Of a stretch of DNA of 64,000 bases, positions 1 through 11,917 are shown piece by piece. The stretch's first letter is position 1. Every line of letters begins with the position of its first letter. The stretch is from Limnephilus marmoratus (lineage: Eukaryota > Arthropoda > Insecta > Trichoptera > Limnephilidae), in assembly GCA_917880885.1 (NCBI GenBank), contig OU862909.1, positions 31,928,405-31,992,404 of the forward strand. Direction: 5' to 3'. The translations under genes were made by a program, and so were the position numbers. The notes below the pieces were generated by a model, which was given only the letters and a program-made list of their open reading frames with translations, ran no database searches and was not told the origin of the DNA.

Positions 1-505
1 ACCCATTTCAAATAATATAATCATGCAGTAAAATAAATCAATACATTATCTAGCAAACGCATGTTTTAGAATTTTAATTTTAGTTTCAATAAAATCATAA
101 AAAAATATGTAAGTACATGTGTTTCTTGACGAAAATTGGTCCATTTGTGTATTTATTTGCGCACTTACAAACTAATATATTTCAGATTTTTTTAACATTC
201 TTATTAAATTTAGACATTATTGAAAAATGATGAATACTTACGTATAATCAAAAAATAACTACAAAAAGTACATTATTTTATTAGTTTTATCATTAGTTTT
301 ATCATCACGCCTTTCAGCATTTTTGGATGAAGGTATAAATTAAAGCTAATTTGAATTGAAATTAATTCGATGTTGAGCTAACATTTAAAAAAGCTGGTAC
401 GGAGAATAATTAATCTTTCTCATTGTAACCGCCCTGCACGATCGTAAGAACAACTTCCGACGAAATGTGGATTTTCGTCCGCTGGCTGGTTAAACGCTCT
501 TAAGG
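1..505 (-). repeat. Dispersed repeat family A, copy 1 (cut by window edge)
   Basis: The reverse complement of this stretch matches two other stretches of the window, near 19686-20290 and 42145-42838, over several hundred bases with scattered mismatches. Shared landmarks are the block around GGTACGGAGAATAATTAATC and the block around ACCGCCCTGCACGATCGTAA. I see no coding sequence or clear terminal repeat. The copy runs off the left edge of the window. Confidence 0.8.
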
Positions 506-1339
506 ATTACTAGTTTATCAATTATACTTTTACATGTAGTAAAATCATTAAAAATATACAGAATCTTTATTTTTAGTAACCATAAAACTAGATTTTGGAT
601 AATACCCAATCTAATATTGGATAAAATAATTTACGTATTATGATTTACAGCGCTAGTAATGCGAAGGTGACCTCTCATCCAAATAATCGACAGCTGATCG
701 ATATCTGAGGGCGCTTTTACATTTGGTAGACGAATCACCTTAGCTTATGAAACTACCTCAGTGTAAGCAGCTAATCGTTTGGTGTAAATACTGTCGGCAG
801 TTGACTTGGTAATCGGTGTAAATAGCGCTTCGTCAACAAATTCAAAACGCATATTTCGAATTCTTAAAAAACGTTTTCTGAAATCCTCCAAATTACTTAT
901 TATTCCTTAAATATTTTTTCATGTACACAAAACAATATAATACAGAAAAAACATGCAGATCAGTTATCAATCTATTCTGGTGTATTGTATTCAAGTTTTG
1001 CGTCTATTATAAAAGTGAACTATCAAATCCACTTACTTTGTTTTTTTTTAAATGATCTTTCAGCACTAATAAAAACGCTAACAGAATAACACTAATTCAC
1101 GTCAGCCAATAGATAACAATTCACTTCACAAGCTTACGTCAATCACAATATACGAACGAAATTAAAATTTCTCTAGGAATATTTCGGGGAAATCTCCGAT
1201 CGAGCAATGCTTCGAGCTAGGAACGAAAATTAAAAATTAAACATTTTTCCGGAATCCCCGACCAACCGAGCTAAATAACAGTCAGTGTTCACATGTAAAA
1301 TATTTTTTGTGGCAATTTTGCACATTCGTAATTTTTTTT
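506..1339. other. A+T-rich intronic sequence, nothing recognised
   Basis: I see no gene, tandem repeat or matching second copy in this stretch. It lies inside, or downstream of, the minus-strand CUB-sushi gene. Confidence 0.5.
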
Positions 1340-1440
1340 CCATTTCCGTTCGAGTGTCACCCCCCCCCTCGGGTGGCACCCGGGGCGGTCCGCCCCCCCC
1401 GCCCCCCCCCCTCGCTACGCTACTGCTGGTAGGTACATTT
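1340..1440. repeat. C-tract GC-rich block, probable transposon end
   Basis: A sharply GC-rich island of C homopolymers interrupted by CGGGTGGCACCCGGGGCGG, ending in CTCGCTACGCTACTGCTGG, sits in A+T-rich sequence. It looks like the terminal part of a DNA transposon. I found no partner end or target-site duplication. Short open frames across it on both strands (Pro/Gly-rich) come from the homopolymers. Confidence 0.3.
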
Positions 1441-4297
1441 AAGTTAGTCATACATTGTAAACAAATGATACCTATTCTAAAATTACTCGGTGCAGAGAAG
1501 ATTAAATAATAATAGATAACGATGCAGCATCCATTGCACCAAATTGACATTAATAATTGTATATGAATGAATTTACGACCTCTGCTTAATTGATAAGGTA
1601 CTAGTGGCATGTCAAATGTCAAATACGTAAGCTGGGATTTAACTACCGTTGAACTATGGCGTTGTAGAGCGAGGACATAATAGACTTTTAAGTGCCGACA
1701 TGTGACATTATTGAATAGCTCTACCGTTGTAAGATTAAAGTACTTTACCACATGTTTTTATTGAGAAAATATTCATTGAGGCGATGCAACCGTCCTTGAA
1801 ACATTCGAAATCGGAGGGGGCGTAACGTTTTAAACGGGTTTATAAAAATACTTGAAAAGACTAATAAAATGAAAGCTTGATTTTTCTTTACTTCGTATTG
1901 TATCGCTTTAAGGCACGGTAGTACCCGCTCAAAAATAAAGAGAGATATATAAATACAAATGTTAGAGGGATCGTGCTAATATTGAAAACGATAATATTTA
2001 AGCAAAAATTGTGAAAATGTTTAATAAAACAAGATCGTTTAAAATAGAGCAAAAATCTCGAGGGAATGCCTCTAAAATAACATTCAAAGAAATACTGTGA
2101 GTTTTTCATACATAACACTTGTAAATAAATGAAAAAACGTGTTTATAATCATTTTTGGACCATACTTGCGATTGTTTCTATGGAAGTAATTTCATACAAT
2201 TGCCGTTTCGGCGCGGGGAATGCATAGATATTATCTTTAAGAACATTTTTTTTTAAACTTTAAAACTTTTGCAGCCTTACTAAAAAAAAACCACAGCGCG
2301 ACCGATTAACTGTATTATTGCAATAACATAAATAAACCTTGTGTACGCTAGATCCCAATTTGTTACTAATAACGTTTCTTGCGTGGTCACGCTGTTAAAA
2401 TGCATTAAGATCTGACAACATTGCAAATGGTTTTAATTTCCTAGGAAACAATGTTGTTTTAATTCTTCTCCGCCAGGGGCATTATTGGCGCGCCTTCTCA
2501 ACGGCACCGCGATGAACATAGCCCGGTGTGTTTTTTATGGCGGGGTGTCAGAAAAATTTGTTAGTGCCTAAATGTTGTGATTTTACTTATTAATTTCTAT
2601 TGTAGTGACGAATTTACTCTTCTATTCACATGATTGATATATTTATTATGTTATGTGTGTGGTTTACATCAGTTTAATCGAGTTATTGTACAAACGCCGT
2701 ACTTTCAAAGTTGGACTGTCAGAATATTGTTCTATAGAACTATAGATAGTTTTCTTAAAAGATAAAATTAACATTTTAAGATCTTCATTTTATGTGAATT
2801 TCATAAATGTGGTGTTTTTTTTAAATATTAATATCTAATACATGTGTACCTAAACTTATCAACGAAATTAACGTTTTAAAGTTGCTAGAAATCTGTTATA
2901 AAAGTCGGTATTATTTTTTTAGGTTAGTTTTTTGGCAATAAAAAAACTTTGAAATTTTTTATTATTTTTTTATTGTATGTACGAGGAAAAAGTGAGGTGG
3001 CAGTTTCGTTCCAAATTCATTATATAAAAGGTCAGTATTTTTCAAATTTTGTTTTTTTTATAAATTTCTGTACACTTTCATCAAATATGTTTGGGTAAGA
3101 AATTTTTTCCATTTTTTTCCGAGTTTGGATCTTAAATTATGGCAGTTTTTGAAAACTAAAGTGTATTTTAAATACACGAATCTAAAAGGTAATTTTGTCT
3201 AGTTTTCATAAATGGTATTGGTTTTTACGACACCTTCAAAAATAAGAAATATATAGAACATTCAAAATACTTAGGAAAAATTCCAAATTTCGTCCGAACA
3301 TCAATCGTTAAAACAGAGATAAACTACCCCCCCAGGCCGTGGAAACCATGTGTATTTTTTTCCATGAAAATTTTTTTAATTAGTAATGTTTTCACATCCG
3401 CGGCCGTTTGTCAATTGAATAAAATTTTCACTGGGTTTTTTAGTAAGGCTGTTATTAGTGTTTTAAGAAAATATGTAATAAATCGGTAGAAATGCGGGAA
3501 TCCGGGCCATAAGAACGATTATTCCCAAACGCTTTTGTTATCAACTTAAAAAATAAAGTCAGTACCTGCCCGACGTAAAATTCTATCACCATCGATTCGA
3601 CTGCGTTTCTAAGAATCTTTGAAAATTAATAACTTTGTGACGGAGCATGGATTTTCGATGGGTAATAACTTTCTGTAGGCACCTAAATAATTTGTTTAAA
3701 TAAAAAATTAAATTAAATTTAGACACCTAAAATGTTCATAAATTAAATAAAGTATAGAAATTCTTTGCGCTTAATTTGTAAATATTGATATATTTAATTT
3801 GTTAGTACCTACTTAACGATATTACTTACTATTACTGGCAAAGGTATAACTTTATACACATAAAGTAATAGTAAGAAACATATGCTAATAAAAAATATGA
3901 CATTTTATTGGATTTTTCATTCGTGTTTTCTACAGGAACCTCGCTAAGCAAAACATGTTTTGGAATTCAATGTTTGTTCAAGTGTTCATCAACGAGACAA
4001 ACAAAGAAGGACGTCTTTGATTTGCACGGAACCAAATATATATATTTTTTATTGAATTCGGTAACAGTAAACAAAAACAGAGTTAGATTTATCAAAGCAC
4101 TAGATTTACCACCCGGCTTCACCCGAGATATCAAGACAATAGTTTGGAAGACTTTTTTTTTCTTATTGTGAAATATAGGTACTTAACAAATATTTTAAAA
4201 TCTCGTAACTCACTTTCCTCACCTCGAAATCGCAGACTATTTCGAGAGTTTTATCGTTTCAGTGGATTATTTTTTATTTATTTTTTCAGTATTTACA
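1441..4297. other. Long A+T-rich stretch, nothing recognised
   Basis: About 2.9 kb with many T and A runs. Short open frames here have no domain, compositional or splice support. A small GC-richer patch lies near 2463-2545. I see no RNA gene or terminal repeat. Confidence 0.5.
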
Positions 4298-4590
4298 TAG
4301 TGGATAGGAGAAGGAGATGGGGAAGAGGAAGGTGGGGAAGTACCTGGCTATTCAGACCTAGTTACCAAACACGGTTAGGGAACGTACCCATACTACGTGA
4401 CCAATTTTTTTTGCAATTTTTAACCCCCCCCCGGTGACCAAAATCCTAAGCAAACTGCCGCTCATTTGTACCAAGCGTGACATTTTGAAGACCCCCCCCC
4501 CCCCGAAGAGGTCACGTAGTATGGGTACGTTCCCTTAAAGCCATTTCAAGCAACGTTTCAATTCTGAATGGTGGTCTTACACCAGGGAGT
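4298..4590 (+). repeat. Interspersed repeat family S, interrupted by a MITE
   Basis: The halves 4298-4377 and 4535-4590 together match family S copies at 20320-20515, 44225-44480 and (opposite strand) 58785-58965. Landmarks are GGGAAGTACCTGGCTATTCA, AAGCCATTTCAAGCAACGTT and GGTGGTCTTACACCAGG. The break falls exactly at the PIF-like MITE 4378-4534, so the repeat was there first. No coding sequence is visible. It may be a SINE or another non-autonomous element. Confidence 0.8.
4378..4534. mobile_element. PIF/Harbinger-like MITE, family P1, copy 1
   Basis: The ends are inverted repeats beginning GGGAACGTACCCATACTACG, and the element is flanked by the 3-bp duplication TTA on both sides (4375-4377 and 4535-4537). 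Inside are two C homopolymer tracts and no reading frame. A 3-bp TWA duplication is the established signature of PIF/Harbinger insertions. Related copies lie at 33468-34279, 54554-54720 and 63815-63969. The insertion splits a family S repeat. Confidence 0.85.
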
Positions 4591-4598
4591 TACGTTTA

Positions 4599-5182
4599 AT
4601 TCGAAAGTTCATTATAAATTATAATTAAACGTTTGAATTAATGTTTTTCTCTAAATAATCACACCCGCCCATTTAATAAATTATTACACCGCGATCGCAA
4701 TTCTCAAATTTCGTATTCCGAAAAATGTCAACTTCTAATAATCTTCACGAAATGTCATTAAAAAGTTTCCTCCGATACTCGAGAACTTAAGACATTGTTT
4801 GTGATTAAGGAGACGAACGAGAAGGCAATAGCATTAATGAATAAAGTGACAAGCAGACAGAGTAAACAGAAGGTACTCAGTTACAAAGTCACCTTTATTA
4901 AATTTCCCCGGGTGTACGCAGTGTTTAATGACAATATTAAATTATGTCTACTAAAATCGGCTTGTATTGTACGAAAAACCAATTACCTATTCAACCTTTT
5001 TTTAATATTATTCGCTTTCATGTGGTTGTTTCGCATATTCCAGGGGTGTGGGGTAACATCCAATGTTTAGGCATAATTTAAAGTTCTATAATTAGATTCT
5101 TAAACCATACAAACATAATAATAATTATCGGAAACAAGACATAAAAACAAACCGCATGAAGGTATCTAAAGAAAATTCAATA
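4599..5182. other. No gene recognised
   Basis: Unique-looking A+T-rich sequence leading into a microsatellite. An open frame at 4795-5070 (plus) has no recognisable domain. Confidence 0.45.
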
Positions 5183-5362
5183 GACAATGACAATGACAAT
5201 GACAATGACAATGACAATGACAATGACAATGACAATGACAATGACAATGACAATGACAATGACAATGACAATGACAATGACAATGACAATGACAATGACA
5301 ATGACAATGACAATGACAATGACAATGACAATGACAATGACAATGACAATGACAATGACAAT
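5183..5362 (+). repeat. Perfect hexanucleotide microsatellite (GACAAT)30
   Basis: Exactly 180 bp of uninterrupted GACAAT, 30 copies, with no variant unit. Because the unit is six bases and stop-free in several frames, both strands show long artefactual frames (Asp-Asn, Thr-Met, Ser-Leu or Ile-Val repeats). None has gene context. Perfect purity suggests recent expansion and probable length polymorphism. Confidence 0.98.
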
Positions 5363-6284
5363 AAATAATCTACTCAAATCAGTCACTAGATTGACTAGAC
5401 TTAGAGTTTGGAGAGAGAAAGGTGGCAATATGGAAAAAAATAATAAAAATATTTGGAAGATTTATGTAGCGCCGTTATTGTGAAAATCACCTAAACGTCG
5501 CTGAACAAATTTATAATAAAGTCCTACAATCTTGCTTCTAACTAGAGACTAGACAAACCATTATAACAACTTGTGGTTAAATAATTGCATCCACCGGTTC
5601 GACGATCACTAATACAAACTTCATTACCTCTTTTGAAAAATCATTAGATGTGATGAAAAAAATGGTTAAATAGGTTAGATAGGTTAGATTTGGTTAGGTT
5701 ATGGGCTATTTTGCAAAAAAAAATCATAACTTTAAATCAATTTTCAAAGGTGTGTTGAAATGCCACTTTTTTTATTTACTGTAGAACCCAAAACTATATG
5801 TACAATGCATTTGACCGACGAACGCGATGCTCCGTAAAAATGTACATATATTGTTATATTTATCTTCTGTGTATTTATCTATAAAAATAAAACAAGATTT
5901 TATAATTATATGCAAGACCAAACTTACCTGGGAGATAAGTTTATTAGAGAAATTTAGATACAGTTTGCACGCAGAGGACTTAACTGAGAACATATGTTAT
6001 TGGAAATGCCATTATTTAATCCTCGTATATATTTTAATAATAATATATAATATGTTCTTTAATGAATGTATTTGGCAAAGCAGAAGCTAAATTTTATGAA
6101 GAGTGCAATAGTACAAGAATTTGTTTATAATATTTATCTTCCTCAACGTGATTCGTCCCTCGGCAAGAGACAGATAGATCTGTGTGTAAGGCTTCGAATA
6201 ATATTAATGCATAAGCAAAGCAAAAATGATACCCTCGGATATGTATATATTTAATTTAAGAGTATGATAGCCTAAAAGGGTAGG
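5363..6284. other. No gene recognised
   Basis: A+T-rich sequence with a short direct repeat around GGTTAGATAGGTTAGATTTGG near 5672. Open frames at 5772-5993 (minus), 5827-6090 and 6066-6254 (plus) have no domain support. Confidence 0.45.
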
Positions 6285-6690
6285 TTTTTAGTTGGGAACT
6301 AAATTCTGTTGGACTTTGATGGATCCTAGTTCCGGAGGGAGTTTATTCCAAGCCTTTGGGCCCAGATACTTCGAAAGCGCGATCTCCAAACATAGTATTT
6401 GGCTTGTGCTTAGGTTCTACCAGTCTACCTATAGTTGACGATTTTGCTGATTTAAAGGTTGACCGCTTTGGGTAGTGTTTTGCGTAGATTTGAACACCAT
6501 CCAGCACAATTTGTACTGGATTTTTTCAGGGCACTTGAGCCGGTGAAGGTTACGAAGATATTCTGAAATATGCGAATATTTACAGACATTAAACACGAAT
6601 TGCAGTTTGTCATTTTGATATTTTGGAAGGCTAGCATAAATGCCGTTACAGAAAGCGAGACGTGAGACTGAGTTGATCAATAGTTTTGAT
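6285..6690 (-). pseudogene. LINE (CR1/L2-like) reverse transcriptase C-terminal fragment
   Basis: Read on the minus strand, broken frames give a series typical of the C-terminal region after the reverse transcriptase domain in CR1/L2-type LINEs: a LAFCNGIYASLPKYQ-like segment, then YKLCWMVFKS, then a segment like MFGDRAFES followed by KAWNKLPPEL. The order and spacing match the family, but frames change at least twice and stops interrupt, so this is a dead 5'-truncated copy. The clade call is by eye. Confidence 0.6.
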
Positions 6691-7019
6691 GTCTCTGTAG
6701 AAGGGTTTCTTCGGACTCGAGTTGTTTTACGCGAATGAAAACGGTGCTTAGAGTCCCATTATTTGACTTTTAAGCCTAAATGGAGGACATAGTTTGGTGA
6801 ATTCTTTGAAATCACTACATTTCATAAAAAAACTACATCATAGTGTATAATCGAAAATGGGTTATTGTTCAAATTTGGTTTCAAATCATATATCAAAGGG
6901 AGTATTTCATATCATGACACAGGAGCTTTGATTTGAGGAATTCTTTTTATGTAAATATTACAGACAAAAATCTATTTAAATGAATGGTTTAGTGATCGAA
7001 ATTGGGAGAAGGTGATGAT

Positions 7020-7285
7020 TTTTTTTTAAATGAGCTCCACACAGGAGGCTCTGAGGAAAATAATTTCCCTCAGGGCCTATTTCATCTTTGGGAATGCTGT
7101 GGGGAGGGTTTTTTAAGGAAAGAAAGGAGAGGAGAGTTCTAGGAAGGAAAAGGGTTTAAGGGGTGGGTAGAAATTTGGGATTCAGTGTATCCTAGTCATC
7201 CGCCTCCAAGACCTAGACAAATCTCACCCCATCAACCCGCTAAGCTAAATCACCAAACGTAGCGAAACACTGATGTGAAATGGAA
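7020..7285 (-). repeat. SINE-like family B copy (minus strand)
   Basis: The reverse complement matches family B copies at 36782-37112 and 37990-38412 (plus) and 9535-9945 and 46240-46378 (minus). Landmarks are AGACCTAGACAAATCTCACC, the purine-rich AAGGAAAGAAAGGAGAGGAG and GAGCTCCACACAGGAGGC. In the family's own orientation the element ends in an A-rich tail after CTCCTGTGTGGAGCTCATGT, as a retroposon would. No coding sequence is visible. Confidence 0.7.
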
Positions 7286-7539
7286 GGTTTAAAATACCCA
7301 ATTCCTACCACAAAATACGGCTAAAGCCATTTCAAGAAACATTTTCTTATATTTTACGTATTTATGATTCAAGTAATTGTATTGGCACATTGATCTTTTC
7401 ACTAATGCACACAGGAATTCGTTATTACGTACAACACGCCACTGGTGCTTACCTGACATGTCTATGGCACTGGTGTCTGACAATATTTAGCTTGGTATCC
7501 GAGGGAAAGGCGGAATGAATATTTGACAACCGCAGGAAT

Positions 7540-7850
7540 ACGTGAGAGCAGAAGAGAGCGAATTCGACAGGGAAGCCTCCTTTATTAATCCTTCATGAAC
7601 GTAACGGACACGATTCGGGGATTTCCCATGAGACCGTGTTCCCCATAGTTCCGTGTAAGTGTGCGAGAGATCCAGTAAGCAGCAAGCCAGAGCACGTAAG
7701 TCCCCTACCGAAGTGGAGGGCTTAGTTCACGTCTACGTGGCTGCAGACAAGAAATACACTAACGTAAATACAGAACCGAAGACCGAAGCCGTACTTCAGT
7801 TGGCATTGTACCTATATTGTAGTCGGGCGAGGGCCTGATTATGTATTGCT
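7540..7850 (+). other. GC-richer block with short frame, unrecognised
   Basis: Base composition rises here compared with its surroundings. On the plus strand a short open frame of about 47 codons ends near 7838 and includes VEGLVHVYVAADKKYTNV. It looks more protein-like than neighbouring frames but has no start, no recognised domain and no clear splice sites. It could be a decayed transposon or retrotransposon segment, or an unrecognised exon. I do not assign a function. Confidence 0.25.
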
Positions 7851-7855
7851 TACAA

Positions 7856-8654
7856 GAGCCACGAATGGGGAAAACCCTAGACAGGGCATTATTTCTCTTC
7901 GGATTGTCGCAGCAAAAATAGATTTTCATTATTTAAGAAAAACTTTTCGCATTCGAATTTTATTTCGCAACTTTCTTGAGAGTGAAAGTAACGCTAATGA
8001 AATAACAATTAGTACTACTTCTACCAATTTTTTATTCCCATGTTTCTGTCGTGTTTCCCCAAAGCATCCCAGATTCTATCATTCATCCACTTCTGCGCCA
8101 TGTATTTTCCCAGCACTCTCAATTACTCCGAAATCGCCTCTACCGGTCCAAACCGCCTCAGCAATCTCAGCATTATTTTCTTAATGGTTTTCATTACGCT
8201 TGAATCGATCTGCTACAAGAATACTACTATAATTAAAACGAATGTTCGAAAAATAACCTGACAGAAGGCATGAAATAAATTAAATGGAATACCTAAAAAG
8301 CTTTCAATTATTCAAGGGAACCTCGAATGTATTTTACGTAGTACCTATACAACGTAGGTACTACGTGATGCTAGGGGGATTTAAAGTACGGGTTTATCTA
8401 TCCTAAAAAAAATTCAGAGATAAATAAATTTACATTACTTACTGAATACATTTTACTTAATTAGTTCAATAAGAGATGAGATTATTCAATGGGAAATAAT
8501 TGATTCAAATCTTGAATGTATATTCGAAATGTAATTAGGCGAAGTTGTACATTCAATTTCTAGCGGGAATTTCTAAGTACCTACGTAAATATTGAGAAAA
8601 AATGTGAATTATTTAAAGGTATTCTTCGTGTTGTGTTTTTAAATTAAGATCTAT
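7856..8654. other. No gene recognised; small hairpin
   Basis: An open frame at 7846-8184 (plus) has no domain. A short inverted repeat, CGTAGTACCTATACAACGTAGGTACTACG, lies near 8338-8366 and can fold into a hairpin; it is otherwise unexplained. Confidence 0.4.
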
Positions 8655-9115
8655 CATTAAAAGGGAACCGGTCGGTGTTTTTTCCGTACGTACGTATTTT
8701 CCAATTTCCTTTCTGGATTTTGACACTAGCGCAAATATTTTTTTAATATAATGTAGACATCGACCACTAGCGTGTTGGTGGGTACCTTTTTTTCATAAAT
8801 GACTTTTTTATAGGAGTTAGGACCCTCCAAAAATCGATAAAATTGCCAGGTTTGAACATACGTTCAGTATACAAACTAATCAATGTAATTTGTAAATCGA
8901 TCAGTAAAAAAATCTTTAAAATTGGCCCTGTGTTTGGAGGAGAAAAAAGGGGAATACAAAACCTCGATTTTGATAATTTTATTTAGGTATCATCAGCCTG
9001 AGCTGCAGTTGTCCCTTTCGCTCATTATACGGGGGAGTAAGAGCGACAATGGCGGCAGAAGTTTGGTAAAGTAACTATTGTTTAAATTTCTCGGCGACCG
9101 CGTTTCCTCTTAAAC
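8655..9115 (+). repeat. Dispersed repeat family C, copy 1
   Basis: The reverse complement matches both halves of 16540-17584, and a third partial copy lies at 23842-24018. The left end reads AAAAGGGAACCGGTCGGTG and the right end GGCGACCGCGTTTCCTCTTAA, so the termini are roughly inverted repeats. That is consistent with a non-autonomous DNA transposon. No coding sequence is visible. Confidence 0.75.
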
Positions 9116-9270
9116 ATAATAACTTCGGTTGTCATGAGTATCTACTGTTATGTAATTATATTCTGCATAATGCGTAAATTCTTAATTTTGAAAATGAAAC
9201 TATTTTTGGAAACTTATCACATTAAACAAAAGATAAAGTTACAAATAAAATGAAGAAATGTCTATTTATT

Positions 9271-9333
9271 CAAATGCTTTACAGAAGCTTAGATGATTTA
9301 TTCAAGTGCTTGACAGAAGCTTAGATGATTTAA
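9271..9333. repeat. Tandem duplication, two copies of about 31 bp
   Basis: Two adjacent copies of a unit containing TTCAAATGCTTTACAGAAGC and then TTAGATGATTTA. The second copy differs by a few bases. It is a simple local duplication. Confidence 0.75.
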
Positions 9334-9534
9334 TGGAGTCACAGAGTGAAGATTCACGGGACTAGGTCCAGTGGACACACTTTAGCGGCACGTTCATATA
9401 ATTATTCTTTCAATGGAGATCCTTTTCATAAGCGGTGTTACATTTTTTTGTAGAATTATTATGAATATAACGTTTCTTGTATTTTTATAAAAATCATTGG
9501 ACAGATATGGTAATTTATCAAGTTTTATGTTATG

Positions 9535-9945
9535 TTCATGTCATCTTTGGGGATGCTGTGGATGATCTTTTTAGGGAAAGGAAGGAGAGGAAGTTTTAGG
9601 AAGGAAAAAGGTATAAGGAGTGGGTGGGAATCTGGGGATCAATGTGACGGATGTAAGAATCCATCCCCCCACTGCGCTGCAGGCTATGGGTCGAAAGAGT
9701 TCGGGTGGAGAAGTCTAGGTTAGGTCTCCCTCAACCAGTCTCTCCCAATCCGGCCCACCACTCAGTAGGTTGGCAAAACGTTGAGACCTAGACAAACCTC
9801 ACTCCATGAATCCGAGCACCCATACTAAGTCTCTAAAAGAAGCGAACCACTTGGGGTAACCTACGGCAGGGGTGTTGGTTATTCAATAAATGGTTTCCAA
9901 GGCAGCGGTACCCATACCCTCCTCCCAAATTACGATTACGGTATT
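9535..9945 (-). repeat. SINE-like family B copy (minus strand)
   Basis: This is a longer copy of family B. The minus strand begins near 9945 with the segment seen at 36782 and ends near 9535. It shares AACGTTGAGACCTAGACAAA and the purine-rich AGGGAAAGGAAGGAGAGG block with the other copies. An overlapping open frame at 9532-9723 is explained by the repeat. Confidence 0.75.
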
Positions 9946-10465
9946 GGTCATTGGTAAAATTATTTACCTACGGTCAAGGACGCATACCTATTTTGACCTA
10001 TTTTGAAGGATCAATGATTTGAATAAGTAATCATGTAATCAAATTGTGTTTTGGTACAAAACAACCTGCAAAATAACTTGATTAGTTTGTTAACTGAATT
10101 AATTCATGAATATAAAGTTTTCTCTTTGACGAAAAAGTTATAATTTTAGCAGAGTATTAGATACATTAAAAATACAAAAAAAAATTTTTTTGATGGTAGG
10201 CGAGTTTGAGAAATCCTATCCACCGAAGATAATATATTCAACGAAAAACTCGTTGATACCAATATTATCAATGTTTTCCAATATATACATTGAACCTTTG
10301 GTAGGGTGATTGCTATCTATCTGATTTCGTGATATGATCGTGACTACGATCGTTACAATAATCGAACATTTTGAAGTAAAATTAGATGAATTTAGATAAG
10401 AATTATGCCGTAACCCACCATAAACATTTTTTTGTTACAAAAATATGTATAAAAATTACATGTTT
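9946..10465. other. No gene recognised
   Basis: A+T-rich sequence without a domain, RNA gene or matching second copy that I could see. Confidence 0.45.
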
Positions 10466-10577
10466 GAATTAACTCCTTAGGCCTCGTGCCTATTTTGTCG
10501 GAAGATAAAAATATTTCCTTTGCAATAAAATCCAAATAATTGAATATATTTGAACGAATCCGTAAATAAAAAAAAAA

Positions 10578-10780
10578 CCTTTTGTTATTAGTTTTGGGGT
10601 ATTATGCTGTGTTGCGCTAGCTCCTTCTTTAGCCAACGTTTCGGACAGCGTTGCAGTGTCCATTATCAGGGCAGATGTCATCTGACACATCTGATGATGG
10701 ACACTGCAACGCTGTCCGAAACGTTGGCTAAAGAAGGAGTTAGCGCAACACGGCGTAATACCCCAAAAACTAATAACAAA
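10578..10780. mobile_element. Palindromic MITE with arms of about 85-90 bp
   Basis: The left arm (TTTGTTATTAGTTTTGGGGT onward) and the right arm (ending ACCCCAAAAACTAATAACAA) are near-perfect inverted repeats through the core GGACACTGCAACGCTGTCCG. The loop is only about 20 bp. Any transcript would fold into a long hairpin. Open frames on both strands here are products of the palindrome. I could not define a target-site duplication. It is inserted in repeat family D. Confidence 0.85.
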
Positions 10781-11454
10781 AATACTTTTGGCCTTGAAAA
10801 TCTAAAATCATATTAAATAAAAACTGTTTTTGAAAGGTGATAAAATAAGTTGGGTTGGTTACACCATTTATAACTCAAAAACGCCTGGACGTATTTTTAT
10901 TATCTTTGATTTGTTTTTGCCCTGAATAGCAGAATAGCTATTAAAACGTCGGAAAAATTCACGAAAAAAAAATTACGAGGAAAATTCTTTTCCTCATACA
11001 TTTTGTATGGAACGAATTCTCATCTTTTGAAAGAGCTGCAGCAATATTGTGATAAATATAATATTGAATAGTGAGTGAATTCCAAAAACATCAAATGTCA
11101 ATGCGCTGATTGTTTTGCTTTTGTTCTTAAACATATAAAGCTTTCTTACACACTAAATGTCAATAGTCGAAAATGAGACAAACGGTGAACGTATGTCTGC
11201 ACCACTCCAAAGTTAAAATACAATTATTATAATAAATCTCCCTCACACATATAAAGAAAATGAAAAGCCATTCCCGTAAGTGAGTGGAAAAGTAAGAAAA
11301 TCACAAATAATATAAATCCGTACACAACGCCATTTCTGATAAAAACATAAACAAAACATCGATAATTGCTTCGTTGTGAGATTTTTAACTTAATAAAAAA
11401 ACTGAATTTAATTCAGCTGCTAAGTTAACACAACAGTTATTGATTCTGGGGCGA

Positions 11455-11481
11455 TACGAAGATCGCCGGGTCAGCTAGTTT
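11455..11481 (+). mobile_element. Helitron-like 3' terminus
   Basis: A short GC-rich hairpin-capable sequence, GATCGCCGGGTCAGCTAGT, ends in CTAG followed by T, the pattern (CTRR before T) known for Helitron 3' ends. Similar ends occur at 18925-18950, 24582-24616 and, reversed, 35391-35425. No helicase or Rep coding sequence is attached. Confidence 0.4.
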
Positions 11482-11917
11482 GAAATAAAGATATATTTTT
11501 TTAAATTACATTTTTTTTATTCAAAAATAAAAATGTTTTAAAAAGGCTCACCTCAGGTTTTTTCTAACTAAACTACTGATGACGAAAAAAAAAACACACA
11601 CATGTTTTATTAGATAAATGTATTATAAACATTTTCGTCAATCCGGTTTTTTGTCGTTTCATGTAAAAATAATTAATAAAAAAATTCCAAAAGTTTATTT
11701 TTTTCTTTTTAATGCGGTCGTAACCTTTGGTTTCAGAGAGGTGTACATTTTAATTAATTTGTGGTTAACTTTTAGATTTCAATATAAAGCGTGGTGTTTA
11801 ATAATTTAGATCATAATAATACTATTTAGATCATGTTTCTAACCATGATACAACGATATCTGTAAGTATGAGGCAGTGGGGTTAGAAAAAATACATTACG
11901 GTCCTGCCCCCTTTGAA

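Larger units (their letters stand above)
10466..11800 (+). repeat. Dispersed repeat family D, copy 1, with inserted MITE
   Basis: The start (GCCTCGTGCCTATTTTGTCG) and the end (GGTGTACATTTTAATTAATT, then AATATAAAGCGTGGTGTTT) match the start and end of 36030-36450 in the same orientation. The second copy is much shorter, so one has lost or the other gained internal sequence. A palindromic MITE (10578-10780) interrupts this copy. A Helitron-like 3' end lies near 11455-11481. Confidence 0.6.

Noticed and set aside
1230..1751. 173-codon minus-strand frame
   Set aside because: Its only notable part is Pro/Gly runs from C-tracts; no domain, codon bias or splice support.
5125..5483. Four overlapping open frames of Ser-Leu, Asp-Asn, Ile-Val and Thr-Met repeats
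   Set aside because: All are frames through the GACAAT microsatellite, with no gene context.
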